Positions 1 to 8,870 of a stretch of 64,000 nucleotides of DNA are shown piece after piece (the stretch's first letter is position 1; each line of letters starts with the position of its first letter). Under the pieces are notes generated by a model. The model was not told the origin of the DNA, ran no database searches, and saw nothing but the letters and a program-made list of their open reading frames with translations. This DNA is from JALORV01 sp963703945 (GTDB taxonomy: Bacteria; Pseudomonadota; Gammaproteobacteria; Burkholderiales; Burkholderiaceae_F), in NCBI GenBank assembly GCA_963703945.1, contig CAVPGM010000045.1, positions 124,001 through 188,000 on the forward strand. The letters run 5' to 3'. Both the position numbers and the translations under genes were made by a program.

Positions 1-424
1 GCACGATGGTGCGATCAGCGTGCTGCGGATAATCCGCGCCAGCGTAAAGCAGCGCGCGCACCGGTCCGAAGCTGCGTGTGCCGCGCGGCGCGTAATGCGT
101 CCAGGTGACGAAGCGGGCAGCATCGTCGCGCGTGTTCACCATCGGGCAGATCACGCCATATGCACCGGCGTCGAGCGCTTTCATCAGGATGCCGGGCTCG
201 AGCCAGGGCACCCGCACGATCGGTACCGTCTCGGTCGTCGAGATCGCAGTCAGCATGGTGACGGCCGCCTGATAATCGATCACGCCGTGCTGCAGGTCGA
301 TGGTCAGCGCATCCCAACCCTGGTGCGCCATGACTTCGGCAGAAAAGCCGCTCGGAATCGCGAGCCAGCCGTTGACCGCGGCGCGCCCTGCGGCCCACAG
401 CGTACGTAGTCGGTTTTCACGCAT
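1..424 (-). CDS. HpcH/HpaI-type aldolase (partial, runs off left edge)
   Basis: This is the N-terminal 141 residues of a 2-oxo-acid (class II pyruvate) aldolase of the HpcH/HpaI family. Such enzymes cleave 4-hydroxy-2-oxo acids to pyruvate plus an aldehyde using a divalent metal. Reading from the ATG at 424, the frame stays open to base 1. It shows the family landmarks in order: IDLQHG with the catalytic His near residue 47, VRVPW with the substrate-binding Arg near residue 72, and ICPMVNT followed by APRGTRSFGP. The metal-binding Glu/Asp region lies partly outside the window. It is divergent from htpG, with 131 bp between them. The exact substrate (hydroxy-oxoheptanedioate, dehydroglucarate or other) cannot be assigned from this part. 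Confidence 0.85.
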   Translation of the reverse strand, partial: MRENRLRTLWAAGRAAVNGWLAIPSGFSAEVMAHQGWDALTIDLQHGVIDYQAAVTMLTAISTTETVPIVRVPWLEPGILMKALDAGAYGVICPMVNTRDDAARFVTWTHYAPRGTRSFGPVRALLYAGADYPQHADRTIV

Positions 425-555
425 TGACCGTACGATACCGCGCGGCCGCGGAGGCGCCCGGCCCGCCCGCCAGAAGTCTTGATAATCCGGGTTTTGGCCG
501 CACTTCGCAGGCGGCCGCAACCGATCGGCCGCATTGAAACCGACAGGAGCCATTG

Positions 556-2463
556 ATGCAGGCAACGCAGACTGCCCCGAGAGAGACCCACGGCTTCCAG
601 GCCGAGGTCAAGCAGCTGCTGCAGCTGATGATTCACTCGCTGTACAGCAACAAGCAGATCTTCCTGCGCGAGCTGATCAGCAACGCGTCGGACGCACTCG
701 ACAGACTGCGATTCGAGGCGATCGGCCGTCCGCAGTTGCTCGAGGGACACGCCGAACTGGCGATCCGCGTCACGTATGACCGCCCGGCGCGCACGATCAC
801 CGTTTCCGACAACGGCATCGGCATGACGCGCCAGGAGACGATTGAACACCTTGGAACGATCGCGAAGTCGGGCACGCGCGAGTTCTTCGCGCAGCTGACC
901 GGTGACCAGCAGCGTGACGCCCAGCTGATCGGTCAGTTCGGCGTTGGTTTCTATTCGAGCTTTATCGTCGCCGACCGCGTCACCGTCGTCACCCGTTGCG
1001 CCGGATCAGCGAGCGACGACGCGGTCCGCTGGGAAAGCGACGGCGGCGGCGAATTCACCGTCGAGCCGGCGCAGCGCGACGAAAGCGGAACCGACGTGAC
1101 GCTGCACCTGCGCGAGGGCGAGGATGAGCTGCTCAGCGGCCAGGCGCTGAAGTCGATCATCTCGAAGTACTCGGACCATATCTCCGCGCCGATCCGGATG
1201 CGCAAGGAGTCCTGGGACAAGGACAAGGGTGAGATGGTCGCGGGCAGCGAGGACGAGACTGTCAACCGGGCGAGCGCGCTCTGGGCCAGACCGAAAAGCG
1301 AGATCACCGAGGCGCAGTACCAGGAGTTCTATCGCCATGTCTCGCACGATTTCGGTGAGCCGCTGGCGTGGACGCACAGCCGGGTCGAGGGCCGCACCGA
1401 GTACACGCAGTTGCTGTACCTGCCCGCGCGCGCGCCGTTCGATCTGTGGGATCGCAATCAGCGCCACGGTATCCGGCTCTACGTGCGGCGGGTCTTCATC
1501 ATGGACGACGCCGAGCAGCTGATGCCGCCGTATCTGCGGTTCGTGCGCGGCGTCATCGACAGCAACGACCTCCCGCTGAACGTGTCGCGCGAGATCCTGC
1601 AGGAAAGCCGCGATGTCAGGGCGATCCGCGAGGGTTCGACCAAGCGCGTGCTGTCCTTGCTCGAAGACCTCGCAGAAAACCAGAAGGAGAAGTACGCGAC
1701 GTTCTGGACAGAGTTCGGCCAGGTAATGAAGGAGGGGTTGGCCGATGACGCAACACATCGCGACCGCATCGCCGCGCTGCTGCGCTTTGCCTCGACGAAC
1801 GAGGCTGCGGGACCGACGGTGTCGCTGCGCGATTACATCGGGCGCATGAAGGATGTGCAGGACAAGATCTACTACGTGACCGCCGATTCGCTGGAGGCGG
1901 CCCGCGCCAGCCCCCATCTGGAGATCTTCCGCAAGAAGGGCATCGAGGTGCTGCTGCTGGTCGATCGAGTCGACGAATGGATGCTGTCATTCCTGCACGA
2001 GTTCGACGGCAAGGCGCTGGCGTCGGTAGCCAAGGGCGGCCTAGAACTCGGTGCGCTGGCAGACGAGGCCGAGAAAGCCGAGCAGGCGCTGACCGCAGGA
2101 GAGTTTCAGCAGCTGGTCGACCGGGTCAAGTCGGCGCTGGGCGAGCAGGTCAAGGATGTTCGGGTCACATTCCGGCTGACCGATTCGGCTGCCTGCCTGG
2201 TCAGTGACGAGCACGATCCCAGCGGCCACCTGCAGCGACTGCTGAAGGCAGCCGGGCAGAGGGTGCCGCAGGCGCGGCCGATCCTCGAACTCAATCCGCG
2301 CCATCCGCTGGTCGCGCGCCTGAAGGTGTTGGGGGGCGAACTGGCCGACTGGCCGCAACTGCTGCTCGATCAGGCCGTGCTCGCCGAGGGCGGGCAACTG
2401 GAGGATCCGGCGGCGTTCGTCCACCGCGTCAACCGCCTGCTGATGGATGCGGCGCCCGGCTGA
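556..2463 (+). CDS. htpG: Molecular chaperone HtpG (Hsp90)
   Basis: This is the cytosolic ATP-dependent Hsp90 chaperone, 635 aa, close to the usual 620-640. The GHKL ATPase domain is complete: ELISNASDALDRL near residue 35 with the catalytic Glu and Mg-binding Asn, DNGIGM near 80, and GQFGVGFYSSF near 125. The middle segment follows with the conserved RGVIDSNDLPLNVSREILQ, then a C-terminal dimerisation domain. ATG 556 is preferred over the TTG three bases earlier because AGGAG (545-549) sits 6 bases before it. I could not find a convincing sigma-32 promoter in the 131-bp upstream gap. Its end overlaps the next gene by 17 bp. Confidence 0.97.
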   Translation: MQATQTAPRETHGFQAEVKQLLQLMIHSLYSNKQIFLRELISNASDALDRLRFEAIGRPQLLEGHAELAIRVTYDRPARTITVSDNGIGMTRQETIEHLGTIAKSGTREFFAQLTGDQQRDAQLIGQFGVGFYSSFIVADRVTVVTRCAGSASDDAVRWESDGGGEFTVEPAQRDESGTDVTLHLREGEDELLSGQALKSIISKYSDHISAPIRMRKESWDKDKGEMVAGSEDETVNRASALWARPKSEITEAQYQEFYRHVSHDFGEPLAWTHSRVEGRTEYTQLLYLPARAPFDLWDRNQRHGIRLYVRRVFIMDDAEQLMPPYLRFVRGVIDSNDLPLNVSREILQESRDVRAIREGSTKRVLSLLEDLAENQKEKYATFWTEFGQVMKEGLADDATHRDRIAALLRFASTNEAAGPTVSLRDYIGRMKDVQDKIYYVTADSLEAARASPHLEIFRKKGIEVLLLVDRVDEWMLSFLHEFDGKALASVAKGGLELGALADEAEKAEQALTAGEFQQLVDRVKSALGEQVKDVRVTFRLTDSAACLVSDEHDPSGHLQRLLKAAGQRVPQARPILELNPRHPLVARLKVLGGELADWPQLLLDQAVLAEGGQLEDPAAFVHRVNRLLMDAAPG

Positions 2464-3031
2464 CGCGGCATCCGCGCGATCGCGCGTGGACAGCCGTGCC
2501 GGGGCGCGGCTGCGTGGCTTTCCGCCGATCATCGACGCTCACGTCGAGCGGCTGATCCTCGGCAGCTTTCCGTCGGTCGCCTCGCTGGCGGCCGGCCAGT
2601 ATTACGCGCACCCGCGCAACCAGTTCTGGGTCATCCTCGGGCGGTTGCTGGGCGAACCGCTCGAAGCACTGCCTTACGAGGAACGCGCGCGACGGGTGCT
2701 GGCCCATCGCGTCGGAATCTGGGATGTCTACGGCGCCTGCGTGCGGACCGGAAGCGGCGATGCGGCCATCCGGCAGGGCCGGCCCAATTCGCTTCAGGCG
2801 CTGCGCCGGCGGGCCCCGGCGCTCTATACAGTCGCCTTCAATGGCATGGCAGCCGGGCGATTTCGACCGCTTTTCGAGCAAGCGGGCCTCTCAACCCGGG
2901 TGCTACCTTCCACCAGTCCCGCGCATGCCGGCCGCAGCCTCGACGAGAAGCTTGCGCTGTGGGCGGCATGGTGGAACGCGCCGCGCGGTGCGCACGCCCC
3001 GGGCGGCTGGGCGTCTCCGGCAACGCGGTGA
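2447..3031 (+). CDS. DNA-deoxyinosine glycosylase (UDG superfamily, HDG type)
   Basis: This is a predicted base-excision-repair glycosylase that removes hypoxanthine arising from adenine deamination. The N-terminal part of the fold carries LILGSFPS followed by a GQYYAHPRNQFW motif. That signature is typical of family-6 (hypoxanthine-DNA glycosylase) members of the uracil-DNA glycosylase superfamily. The C-terminal STSPAHAG supplies the second active-site loop. At 194 aa it is slightly longer than usual because of an Arg-rich lead-in and a Pro/Gly-rich tail. The ATG at 2447 lies inside htpG, overlapping by 17 bp, so translation is probably coupled. A GTG at 2485 is an alternative start that would remove the unconserved lead-in. 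Confidence 0.85.
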   Translation: MRRPADAASARSRVDSRAGARLRGFPPIIDAHVERLILGSFPSVASLAAGQYYAHPRNQFWVILGRLLGEPLEALPYEERARRVLAHRVGIWDVYGACVRTGSGDAAIRQGRPNSLQALRRRAPALYTVAFNGMAAGRFRPLFEQAGLSTRVLPSTSPAHAGRSLDEKLALWAAWWNAPRGAHAPGGWASPATR

Positions 3032-3099
3032 CTGCGTGACCCGCGGGGGCGGGATGGGCTACCCTTGCGGCCGGGCGTGCGCGAGGCATGAAGGTCTGA

Positions 3100-5568
3100 A
3101 TGAGCAGCACAACAGCCACAGCAGGATCCGGACGGGCGAGCCGCGCCAATGCGCAGCGTGCCCTGGTGGCGCTGCGGGCCGCCATGCGCAGCACGCTTGA
3201 TCCATTGCTGCCGACTGCAGCACGCGACGCGATCCAGGCCATCGATGCGGATGCGCAGATCTCCGGAACGCTGAAGAAGTCCGTGCGGCGCCTGCTGGTC
3301 GACCAGCGAGAGTTTTCGAGCACCTTTTTTTCGGCGGTCGAACGCGAGATCGATGGCGCAGTCGACGAACTGTTCCATGCCGATCGTGATGCCAAGGCAG
3401 CCAAGGAAAAGGCCGCCGACAAACCGGTGGCATCGCTGTCGCTGGTCGACTACGACCAGATGGAAGAGAACATGCTGCTCGACCGGTTCGCGGCGCGGAT
3501 ACGCAACGCGGCCGACGAGCATTACAAGCCACTGACCCAGCGCCTGGCGGTCGTGCTCGGCGTGCCGGGGCTGAACGATCGCGAGAACCCGTTTAACCCG
3601 CTGCGCTTCTGTCGAGCGCTGGGCGAAGCGGTCGACAAGCTGGGGTTCAAGGGCGACCAGCGCCTGACGGTGGTCAAGGCCTTCGAGGGTGCACTGGGAC
3701 GTCCGCTGACCGATCTGTACGTCGAGCTGAACCGGAACCTGCAGGAACAGGGAATCGAGGAACGCAACACCGGGGCCGCCACCGCCTTCAGGAACTCGAT
3801 GGCCGGCTTCCGCAACACGTTCGTCGCCGCCGGGCGACCCTCACAGGGCGGAGGCGCCGTCGGTGCGATCACCGGAGCCACGGCGGAACAGCTGCTGAAT
3901 GCGCTCTATCAGCGGATGCAGGTGCCCCTGGCGGGCGCAATGCCTCACGGCATGCCGGTGGCGCCCGCCACCGCGATTCCGCCGCAGCCGCTGTTCGATC
4001 GCGCCGATTTCGCTGTGCCGGCTACGCCGGTGGCGCCGGGGACGGCATCGTTCGGCAACACCGGCATGTTCACAGCGCCGCAAGGCGCGGTCGCCGCCGG
4101 CACCCCGGTGCAGTTCGCGGCGATCGACCCCGGGCTGCTGGCTTCGATCAACGAGGTCCAGCGGCTCAACGCGCTGGCGGCCGTCGCCGCGCGCAGCGGA
4201 TCGGCCACAGCCACTGCGATCAGCGAGCGCGACGAGGCGCAGTTGCGGGCGCATGTATCGGAGCGCGCGACCAAGCAGATCGACAAGCTGGTGATCGAAC
4301 TGGTGGGCATGCTGTTCGATCGCATTCACCAGGACAAGCATCTGCCGGCCGAGATCAAGACGGCGCTGTCGCGGTTGCAGTTCCCGATCATGAAGGTCGC
4401 GCTGTCGGATTCGGACCTGTTCGTCTCGCCGCTGCAGCCGGCGCGGCGCCTGATGGACCGGATCGCCAGCACGGCCGTCGGCTGGACTCCGGAGGGCGAG
4501 GAGAACCAGCGGTATCTGGTCGAAGTCAACAAGGCGGTCGACACGATCGTGGTCGCGATCAACGAAGGGCCGTCGATCTTCGAGAAGGCGCTGGAGGAGT
4601 TCGAGAAGTACCTCAACGAAGAGCGGGTGCGCGACGATGACCCGATCACGCGCGCCAAGCGCGCGCTCGAGGAGGCCGAGACTCGCGAGGTCATGGCCAT
4701 CAACGCGGCAATCGGCGTACGCCGTGCCTTCGACGGCGTTCAGCTCGAGTCGTACCTGCGAGAGTTCCTGCTTGGGACCTGGGTCAAGGTGCTGGTCGCG
4801 GCGACGCTGCGCGAACGCAGCCAGCCGGATTTCGCCAAGAAGTTCCGCGACACGGTGCCGGAGCTGGTCTGGAGCGTGCAGCCAAAGATCAATCCGGACG
4901 ATCGCAAGCGACTGGTCAAGACGATACCTGCGGTGCTGAACACGGTGCGCGAAGGGTTACAGCTGATCGAGCATTCGGCGACTCAGACCCAGGAGTTCTT
5001 CACCCGCCTGATGGGATCGCACGCACAGGCCGTCAAGGCGCTGGAAGTGGCCTACGGCGCGCCGCCGCCGGTGGACGCCGGAGTGCTGAAGAAGCGTCTC
5101 GACGAGGTGAAGATCGTCGAGCCGCCGCCACCATCGGCGGACGATGTTGACGAGGGACCGCTCACCATTCCGGCCTCGGTCGTGCGCAGTGCGGCGGCTG
5201 CCAACCATGCCGATGTGAACGTGCTCGATTCGCCGCCCACCGTGGCGCCGGAGGAGATGATCCCGATCGAGCAGCTGTCGGATGTGCAGATCGACCAGAT
5301 GATCGAAGACTGGGAGCGTGGCTCCTGGTTCGATCTCTACACCGGTGAGCAGGTCGAGCGGGTCCGGCTGCGCTGGATCAGTCCCCGCCGCAACTTCTAT
5401 CTGTTCACGTCGGCCGATACCGGCAAGGCGCACTCGCTCGCGCCGCTGGTGCTGCGCGGATACGTCCGGGCGGGGCGCATCCGGACTGCCGAGCGTGCGC
5501 CGCTGTTCGAGCGTGTGGTCGGAGATCTGATGCGCGATCTGGGCGCGCCCGCGGCGCAGCCTGCCTGA
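3100..5568 (+). CDS. DUF1631 domain protein, paralogue 1
   Basis: This is an 822-aa cytoplasmic protein of the DUF1631 family, whose function is not established. No signal peptide or membrane segment is seen. Conserved blocks are an N-terminal helical region, a Pro/Ala/Gly-rich linker around residues 260-340, and a central block containing IELVGMLFDRI and LSRLQFPIMKVAL (residues ~395-440). The C-terminal module, WFDLYTGEQ followed by RLRWISPRRNFYLFTSAD, resembles the PilZ-like ending of the family. A close paralogue lies at 6449-8860, with a methyltransferase-fold gene between the two. Some databases call such proteins thymidine phosphorylase; nothing here supports that. The start is the ATG that opens the conserved N-terminus. 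Confidence 0.85.
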   Translation: MSSTTATAGSGRASRANAQRALVALRAAMRSTLDPLLPTAARDAIQAIDADAQISGTLKKSVRRLLVDQREFSSTFFSAVEREIDGAVDELFHADRDAKAAKEKAADKPVASLSLVDYDQMEENMLLDRFAARIRNAADEHYKPLTQRLAVVLGVPGLNDRENPFNPLRFCRALGEAVDKLGFKGDQRLTVVKAFEGALGRPLTDLYVELNRNLQEQGIEERNTGAATAFRNSMAGFRNTFVAAGRPSQGGGAVGAITGATAEQLLNALYQRMQVPLAGAMPHGMPVAPATAIPPQPLFDRADFAVPATPVAPGTASFGNTGMFTAPQGAVAAGTPVQFAAIDPGLLASINEVQRLNALAAVAARSGSATATAISERDEAQLRAHVSERATKQIDKLVIELVGMLFDRIHQDKHLPAEIKTALSRLQFPIMKVALSDSDLFVSPLQPARRLMDRIASTAVGWTPEGEENQRYLVEVNKAVDTIVVAINEGPSIFEKALEEFEKYLNEERVRDDDPITRAKRALEEAETREVMAINAAIGVRRAFDGVQLESYLREFLLGTWVKVLVAATLRERSQPDFAKKFRDTVPELVWSVQPKINPDDRKRLVKTIPAVLNTVREGLQLIEHSATQTQEFFTRLMGSHAQAVKALEVAYGAPPPVDAGVLKKRLDEVKIVEPPPPSADDVDEGPLTIPASVVRSAAAANHADVNVLDSPPTVAPEEMIPIEQLSDVQIDQMIEDWERGSWFDLYTGEQVERVRLRWISPRRNFYLFTSADTGKAHSLAPLVLRGYVRAGRIRTAERAPLFERVVGDLMRDLGAPAAQPA

Positions 5569-5569
5569 C

Positions 5570-6331
5570 GTGCCGCCGCGGCGCGCGCCGCGCAACGCGG
5601 TGACGCTTTCCGAGGAAGAAGGTGTCCGCTACCTGCACTTCGGCACCGAATGGATCCAAGGCGGCATGCGCATCGCCCGGCCCTGGCAGCTCGAACTCGA
5701 GTATCAGAAGCAGATGATGGCCGTGGCGCTGTTCCTGCCCGCGCCGATCCGGATCATCCAACTGGGCCTCGGAGCGGCTGCACTGACCAAGTTCTGCTAC
5801 AGGAACGTTCCGACCGCCCAGGTCACCGCGGTGGAGATCAGCAGCGCCGTGATCGATGCGGCGCGCCAGTGGTTTGCGCTGCCGGCCGACGATGATCGGC
5901 TCGAGGTGGTCATGGCCGATGCCCGCGACTATCTCGGCGACCGGCGTGGCGCAGCACGGACCGACTGGCTGCAGGTCGACCTCTATGACGCCGCTGCGCG
6001 TGGCCCGGTGCACGACGATCCAAAGTTCTATTCCCTGTGCCGGCGCGTGCTGCGACGGCCCGGTGTGGCCTGCTTCAACCTGTTCGGCGGCCGGTTCGAT
6101 CCCAGCTTCGCGGCGATCGCCTCGGCCTTCAGCGACCGTGTGCTGGCGCTGCCAGCGGTCGACGAAGGAAATCGCATCGTGTTCGCGCTCAACGGGCCGC
6201 GCAGCCGGATTACGTCGACTCTTGCGCAGCAGCGTGCAAGGTCGCTGGAAACCCGCTGGAGGCTGCCTTTTTCTCGCTGGCTCGCCGACCTCGCCGAGGC
6301 CAATGGCACGCCGGATCCGCTAAGCGTCTGA
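5570..6331 (+). CDS. Spermidine-synthase-fold SAM-binding protein
   Basis: This 253-aa protein has the Rossmann fold of spermidine synthases and methyltransferases. QLGLGAAALTKFCY (near residue 66) is the nucleotide loop, VTAVEISSAVIDAAR the acidic adenosyl-binding strand, and MADARDYL the third motif. The canonical GGGDG loop of true polyamine synthases is replaced by GLGAAA, so polyamine synthesis is doubtful and another aminopropyl or methyl transfer is possible. The GTG start lies one base after the stop of the preceding DUF1631 gene, so the two are almost certainly co-translated. A second DUF1631 gene follows 117 bp downstream. This suggests that its role is linked to the DUF1631 pair. 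Confidence 0.75.
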   Translation: MPPRRAPRNAVTLSEEEGVRYLHFGTEWIQGGMRIARPWQLELEYQKQMMAVALFLPAPIRIIQLGLGAAALTKFCYRNVPTAQVTAVEISSAVIDAARQWFALPADDDRLEVVMADARDYLGDRRGAARTDWLQVDLYDAAARGPVHDDPKFYSLCRRVLRRPGVACFNLFGGRFDPSFAAIASAFSDRVLALPAVDEGNRIVFALNGPRSRITSTLAQQRARSLETRWRLPFSRWLADLAEANGTPDPLSV

Positions 6332-6374
6332 TCCGACGCGAACAATTGGCATGTTGCTCGCGCCCATATGTAAC

Positions 6375-6402
6375 TTGACACGCCGCCATACCCAGATAGA
6401 GT
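6375..6402 (+). promoter_or_regulatory. Predicted sigma-70 promoter for the second DUF1631 gene
   Basis: A perfect -35 hexamer TTGACA (6375-6380) is followed after 16 bp by TAGAGT (6397-6402), which matches four of six positions of the -10 consensus. Transcription would begin near 6409, in the only sizeable gap of the 3-10.7 kb gene block. It would drive the second DUF1631 gene and the ATPase separately from the upstream pair. Confidence 0.5.
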
Positions 6403-6448
6403 CGAAGCCTCTTTAAGGGCTGTGCGGCCACGCAGTCGTTCGCAATCC

Positions 6449-8860
6449 ATGGAGTTCACTCCCAACACCGACGCCCCCCGACCTGCTGGCGAGCTGCCGT
6501 ACGTCACCGCCGCGCAGGCCTCGGCGCTGATGAAGTCGGCGATGGCGATTTCGAACGAGCTGATTTCCTCGGCATTCCCCGAGATCACCAGCTCGATCGT
6601 CGAAGGTTTGTCTGGCACCTGGGACTTCGACGTCAGCTCGCCGCTGGTCCAGCGGCTGCTGGTATCGAAGCCGGACGACCTGCACCGGTCGTTCATGGAA
6701 CAACTCCAGCACGCGCAGGACGCGGCGTTCCGGGAGATCACCGTCGGCCGCGTGCGGCCGCCGCCCGGGTCGCTCGACGCCGAAACGTTGTCGCTGGTCG
6801 ATTCGATGTCGGTCGAGAGCAATACCGTTGTCGAGCGCCATGCTGGCAAGGTGGCCGGATTCGCGGACCTGGCGCTGCGCGATCTCAACCTGGTCGTCGC
6901 ATACGTTCTGGGCCGCGGCTCGGTCCGCAATTCCGAGAATCCGCTCGGCCCCAACGTCTATGTGCGCGCGCTGCTGGGCGCCGCCGAGCAATGCGATCTG
7001 CACAAGGAGGCGTGGGAATTCCTGCTGACGCGCTACGAAAAGCCGCTCGGCGAGGAGCTCGGGCAGATCGTGCGGAAGCTGCTCGAGCACTTTGCCAATC
7101 ACGGCGTCGATGTTCGATCGATTCGTCGCAGCCTGGCGGTACCGAAGCCTCATACGGCAGGCTGGCAGTCGCCGGGGGTGTCCGGCGGCGGTACGCCGGG
7201 CGAGTTGAGCGAAGCTTCCGGGCAGGCGGGAGCCGCCCCCGGTGCGGCGCGGGCCGGCCGGCCGGGATCGGTGGCAGCCGCCGAAGGCGGACCGACGCGC
7301 GCGCCGGCGGGGGCGGAAGAACCCGCCCAGCTGCTCGGCGGACTCCTGACCCGGCTGCAGTCGAATGCGCGAGGCTCGCGGCTGCCGCCGATGCCGTCGC
7401 TGGGCTCGGCGCCGCCCGATCTGCTGAAATCGATCGGCGAGATGCAGCGCGACGGTACCGAGCAGTTCATCGAGACCGGCGACTTCGCGATGCTCCCACC
7501 GTCGCAGTCGATCAGCGCGGTGCGCGAAGAGCTGATCTCGAAGTCGACTCGCACGGTCGACAAGCTGACGATCGAACTGGTCGGCATGCTGTTCGACCAT
7601 GTGATGCAGGACAAGCAGGTGCCGGCCGAGATCAAGGCACGGCTGTCGCGCCTGCAGTTCCCGGTGCTGAAGGCGGCGCTGATGGATGCCGCGTTCTTCG
7701 CATCGAGTGCACACCCGGCCCGCAAGCTGATCGACCGGATTGCCGGCACCTCGGCCGGCTGGGAGCCGTACGGCGACGACAACCAGAAGTACCTGAAGGA
7801 AGTCGAGCGTGTCGTCGCCCAGATCCTGAAGAACTTCGAGACCGATCTTTCCGTCTTCGAGAAGGTCTACACCGAGTTCGACCGTTTCGTTTCGGAAATC
7901 GCGACCGAGGAGAACGATCCGGTGTCGCGCGCGAAGAGGGCGCTCGAGGCAGCCGAGAAGCACGAGATCCTGACGATCAACACGACGATCCAGGTCAGGC
8001 GCGCCTTCGAGCGGGTGGACCTCGAGCCGTACATCAAGGAGTTCCTGCTGGGCGCGTGGGTCAAGGTCCTGGTCGCGGCCACGGTGCGCGGTGAGACCCA
8101 GCCAGGATTCGCCAAGGCGTTCCGCGACGTGATCCACGAGCTGGTCTGGTCGGTGCAGCCGAAGGCGAGCACCGAGGACCGCAACAAGCTGGTCAAGATG
8201 ATCCCCGGCATGGTCCGCATCCTGCGCGACGGACTCGCGCTGATCAATCTGTCCGAGCGGGAGCGCGATCAGTTCTTCAGCCAGCTGATGGAATCGCACG
8301 CGATGGCGGTCAAGCCGGTCGACCAGGCGAGCTACATCAAGTCGAGCCTGCTGACCTCGGAGCTGCGCGCCAAGATCGACGGCATGCAGCTGTCGGGCAT
8401 CTTCCCGGTGACGACGGTGCCGGGCGGCATCCGCGTTTCGACCGGACTCATCATGCGCGCCGCGCAGGAGCACCAGGCCGACATCCAGATGCCCGATCCG
8501 CTGACCGATATCGCGCGGCTCGATCCGGTCGAGGACGCGCGCGTGCAGGAAGAGATCGGTCGCTGGCAGCGCGGCAACTGGTTCAAGATGTGGAACGGCA
8601 TGGACTTCGTGCGCGTCAAGCTGCGTTGGATGAGTCCGCTGCGGACATTGTTCCTGTTCGCCAGCGAGCACGACCAGAAAGCCCACGTGCTGTCATCCGA
8701 TATGCTGAAGTCGTACCTGGCACGCAAGTACATCGAGCCGCTCGAAAGCATTCCGCTGACCAAGCGCGCGGTCGACGCGGTGGTGGCCGACTTCGAAGCC
8801 GTGCCGAACCGTGCCGCGAAGATGGCCGAGCGCTACAAGGCGTCGCAGCCGGCGGCATGA
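6449..8860 (+). CDS. DUF1631 domain protein, paralogue 2
   Basis: This is the second member of the DUF1631 pair, about 803 aa from ATG 6449. An in-frame GTG at 6422 would add nine residues; neither start has a clear ribosome-binding site. It shares blocks with paralogue 1 in the same order: IELVGMLFDHV and LSRLQFPVLKAAL, then KRALEAAEKHEI, then the C-terminal WFKMWNGMDFVRVKLRWMSP followed by LFLFASE. The Gly/Ala/Pro-rich linker near residues 240-310 differs strongly between the two. It is predicted to be cytoplasmic and of unknown function. It lies 10 bp upstream of a secretion/pilus-type ATPase, so a role with that ATPase is possible but not shown. Confidence 0.85.
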   Translation: MEFTPNTDAPRPAGELPYVTAAQASALMKSAMAISNELISSAFPEITSSIVEGLSGTWDFDVSSPLVQRLLVSKPDDLHRSFMEQLQHAQDAAFREITVGRVRPPPGSLDAETLSLVDSMSVESNTVVERHAGKVAGFADLALRDLNLVVAYVLGRGSVRNSENPLGPNVYVRALLGAAEQCDLHKEAWEFLLTRYEKPLGEELGQIVRKLLEHFANHGVDVRSIRRSLAVPKPHTAGWQSPGVSGGGTPGELSEASGQAGAAPGAARAGRPGSVAAAEGGPTRAPAGAEEPAQLLGGLLTRLQSNARGSRLPPMPSLGSAPPDLLKSIGEMQRDGTEQFIETGDFAMLPPSQSISAVREELISKSTRTVDKLTIELVGMLFDHVMQDKQVPAEIKARLSRLQFPVLKAALMDAAFFASSAHPARKLIDRIAGTSAGWEPYGDDNQKYLKEVERVVAQILKNFETDLSVFEKVYTEFDRFVSEIATEENDPVSRAKRALEAAEKHEILTINTTIQVRRAFERVDLEPYIKEFLLGAWVKVLVAATVRGETQPGFAKAFRDVIHELVWSVQPKASTEDRNKLVKMIPGMVRILRDGLALINLSERERDQFFSQLMESHAMAVKPVDQASYIKSSLLTSELRAKIDGMQLSGIFPVTTVPGGIRVSTGLIMRAAQEHQADIQMPDPLTDIARLDPVEDARVQEEIGRWQRGNWFKMWNGMDFVRVKLRWMSPLRTLFLFASEHDQKAHVLSSDMLKSYLARKYIEPLESIPLTKRAVDAVVADFEAVPNRAAKMAERYKASQPAA

Positions 8861-8870
8861 CCGACTCCGC

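Noticed and set aside
425..555. Heat-shock (sigma-32) promoter for htpG
   Set aside because: A CTTGATA-like segment occurs, but no matching -10 follows at the right distance.
6413..8686. Long minus-strand open frames opposite the DUF1631 and ATPase genes
   Set aside because: High-GC antisense shadows with His/Arg/Leu-rich composition and no recognisable domain; the plus-strand proteins are conserved.
3100..8860. Thymidine phosphorylase label for DUF1631 proteins
   Set aside because: No phosphorylase motif is present; the label appears to be an inherited database misannotation.
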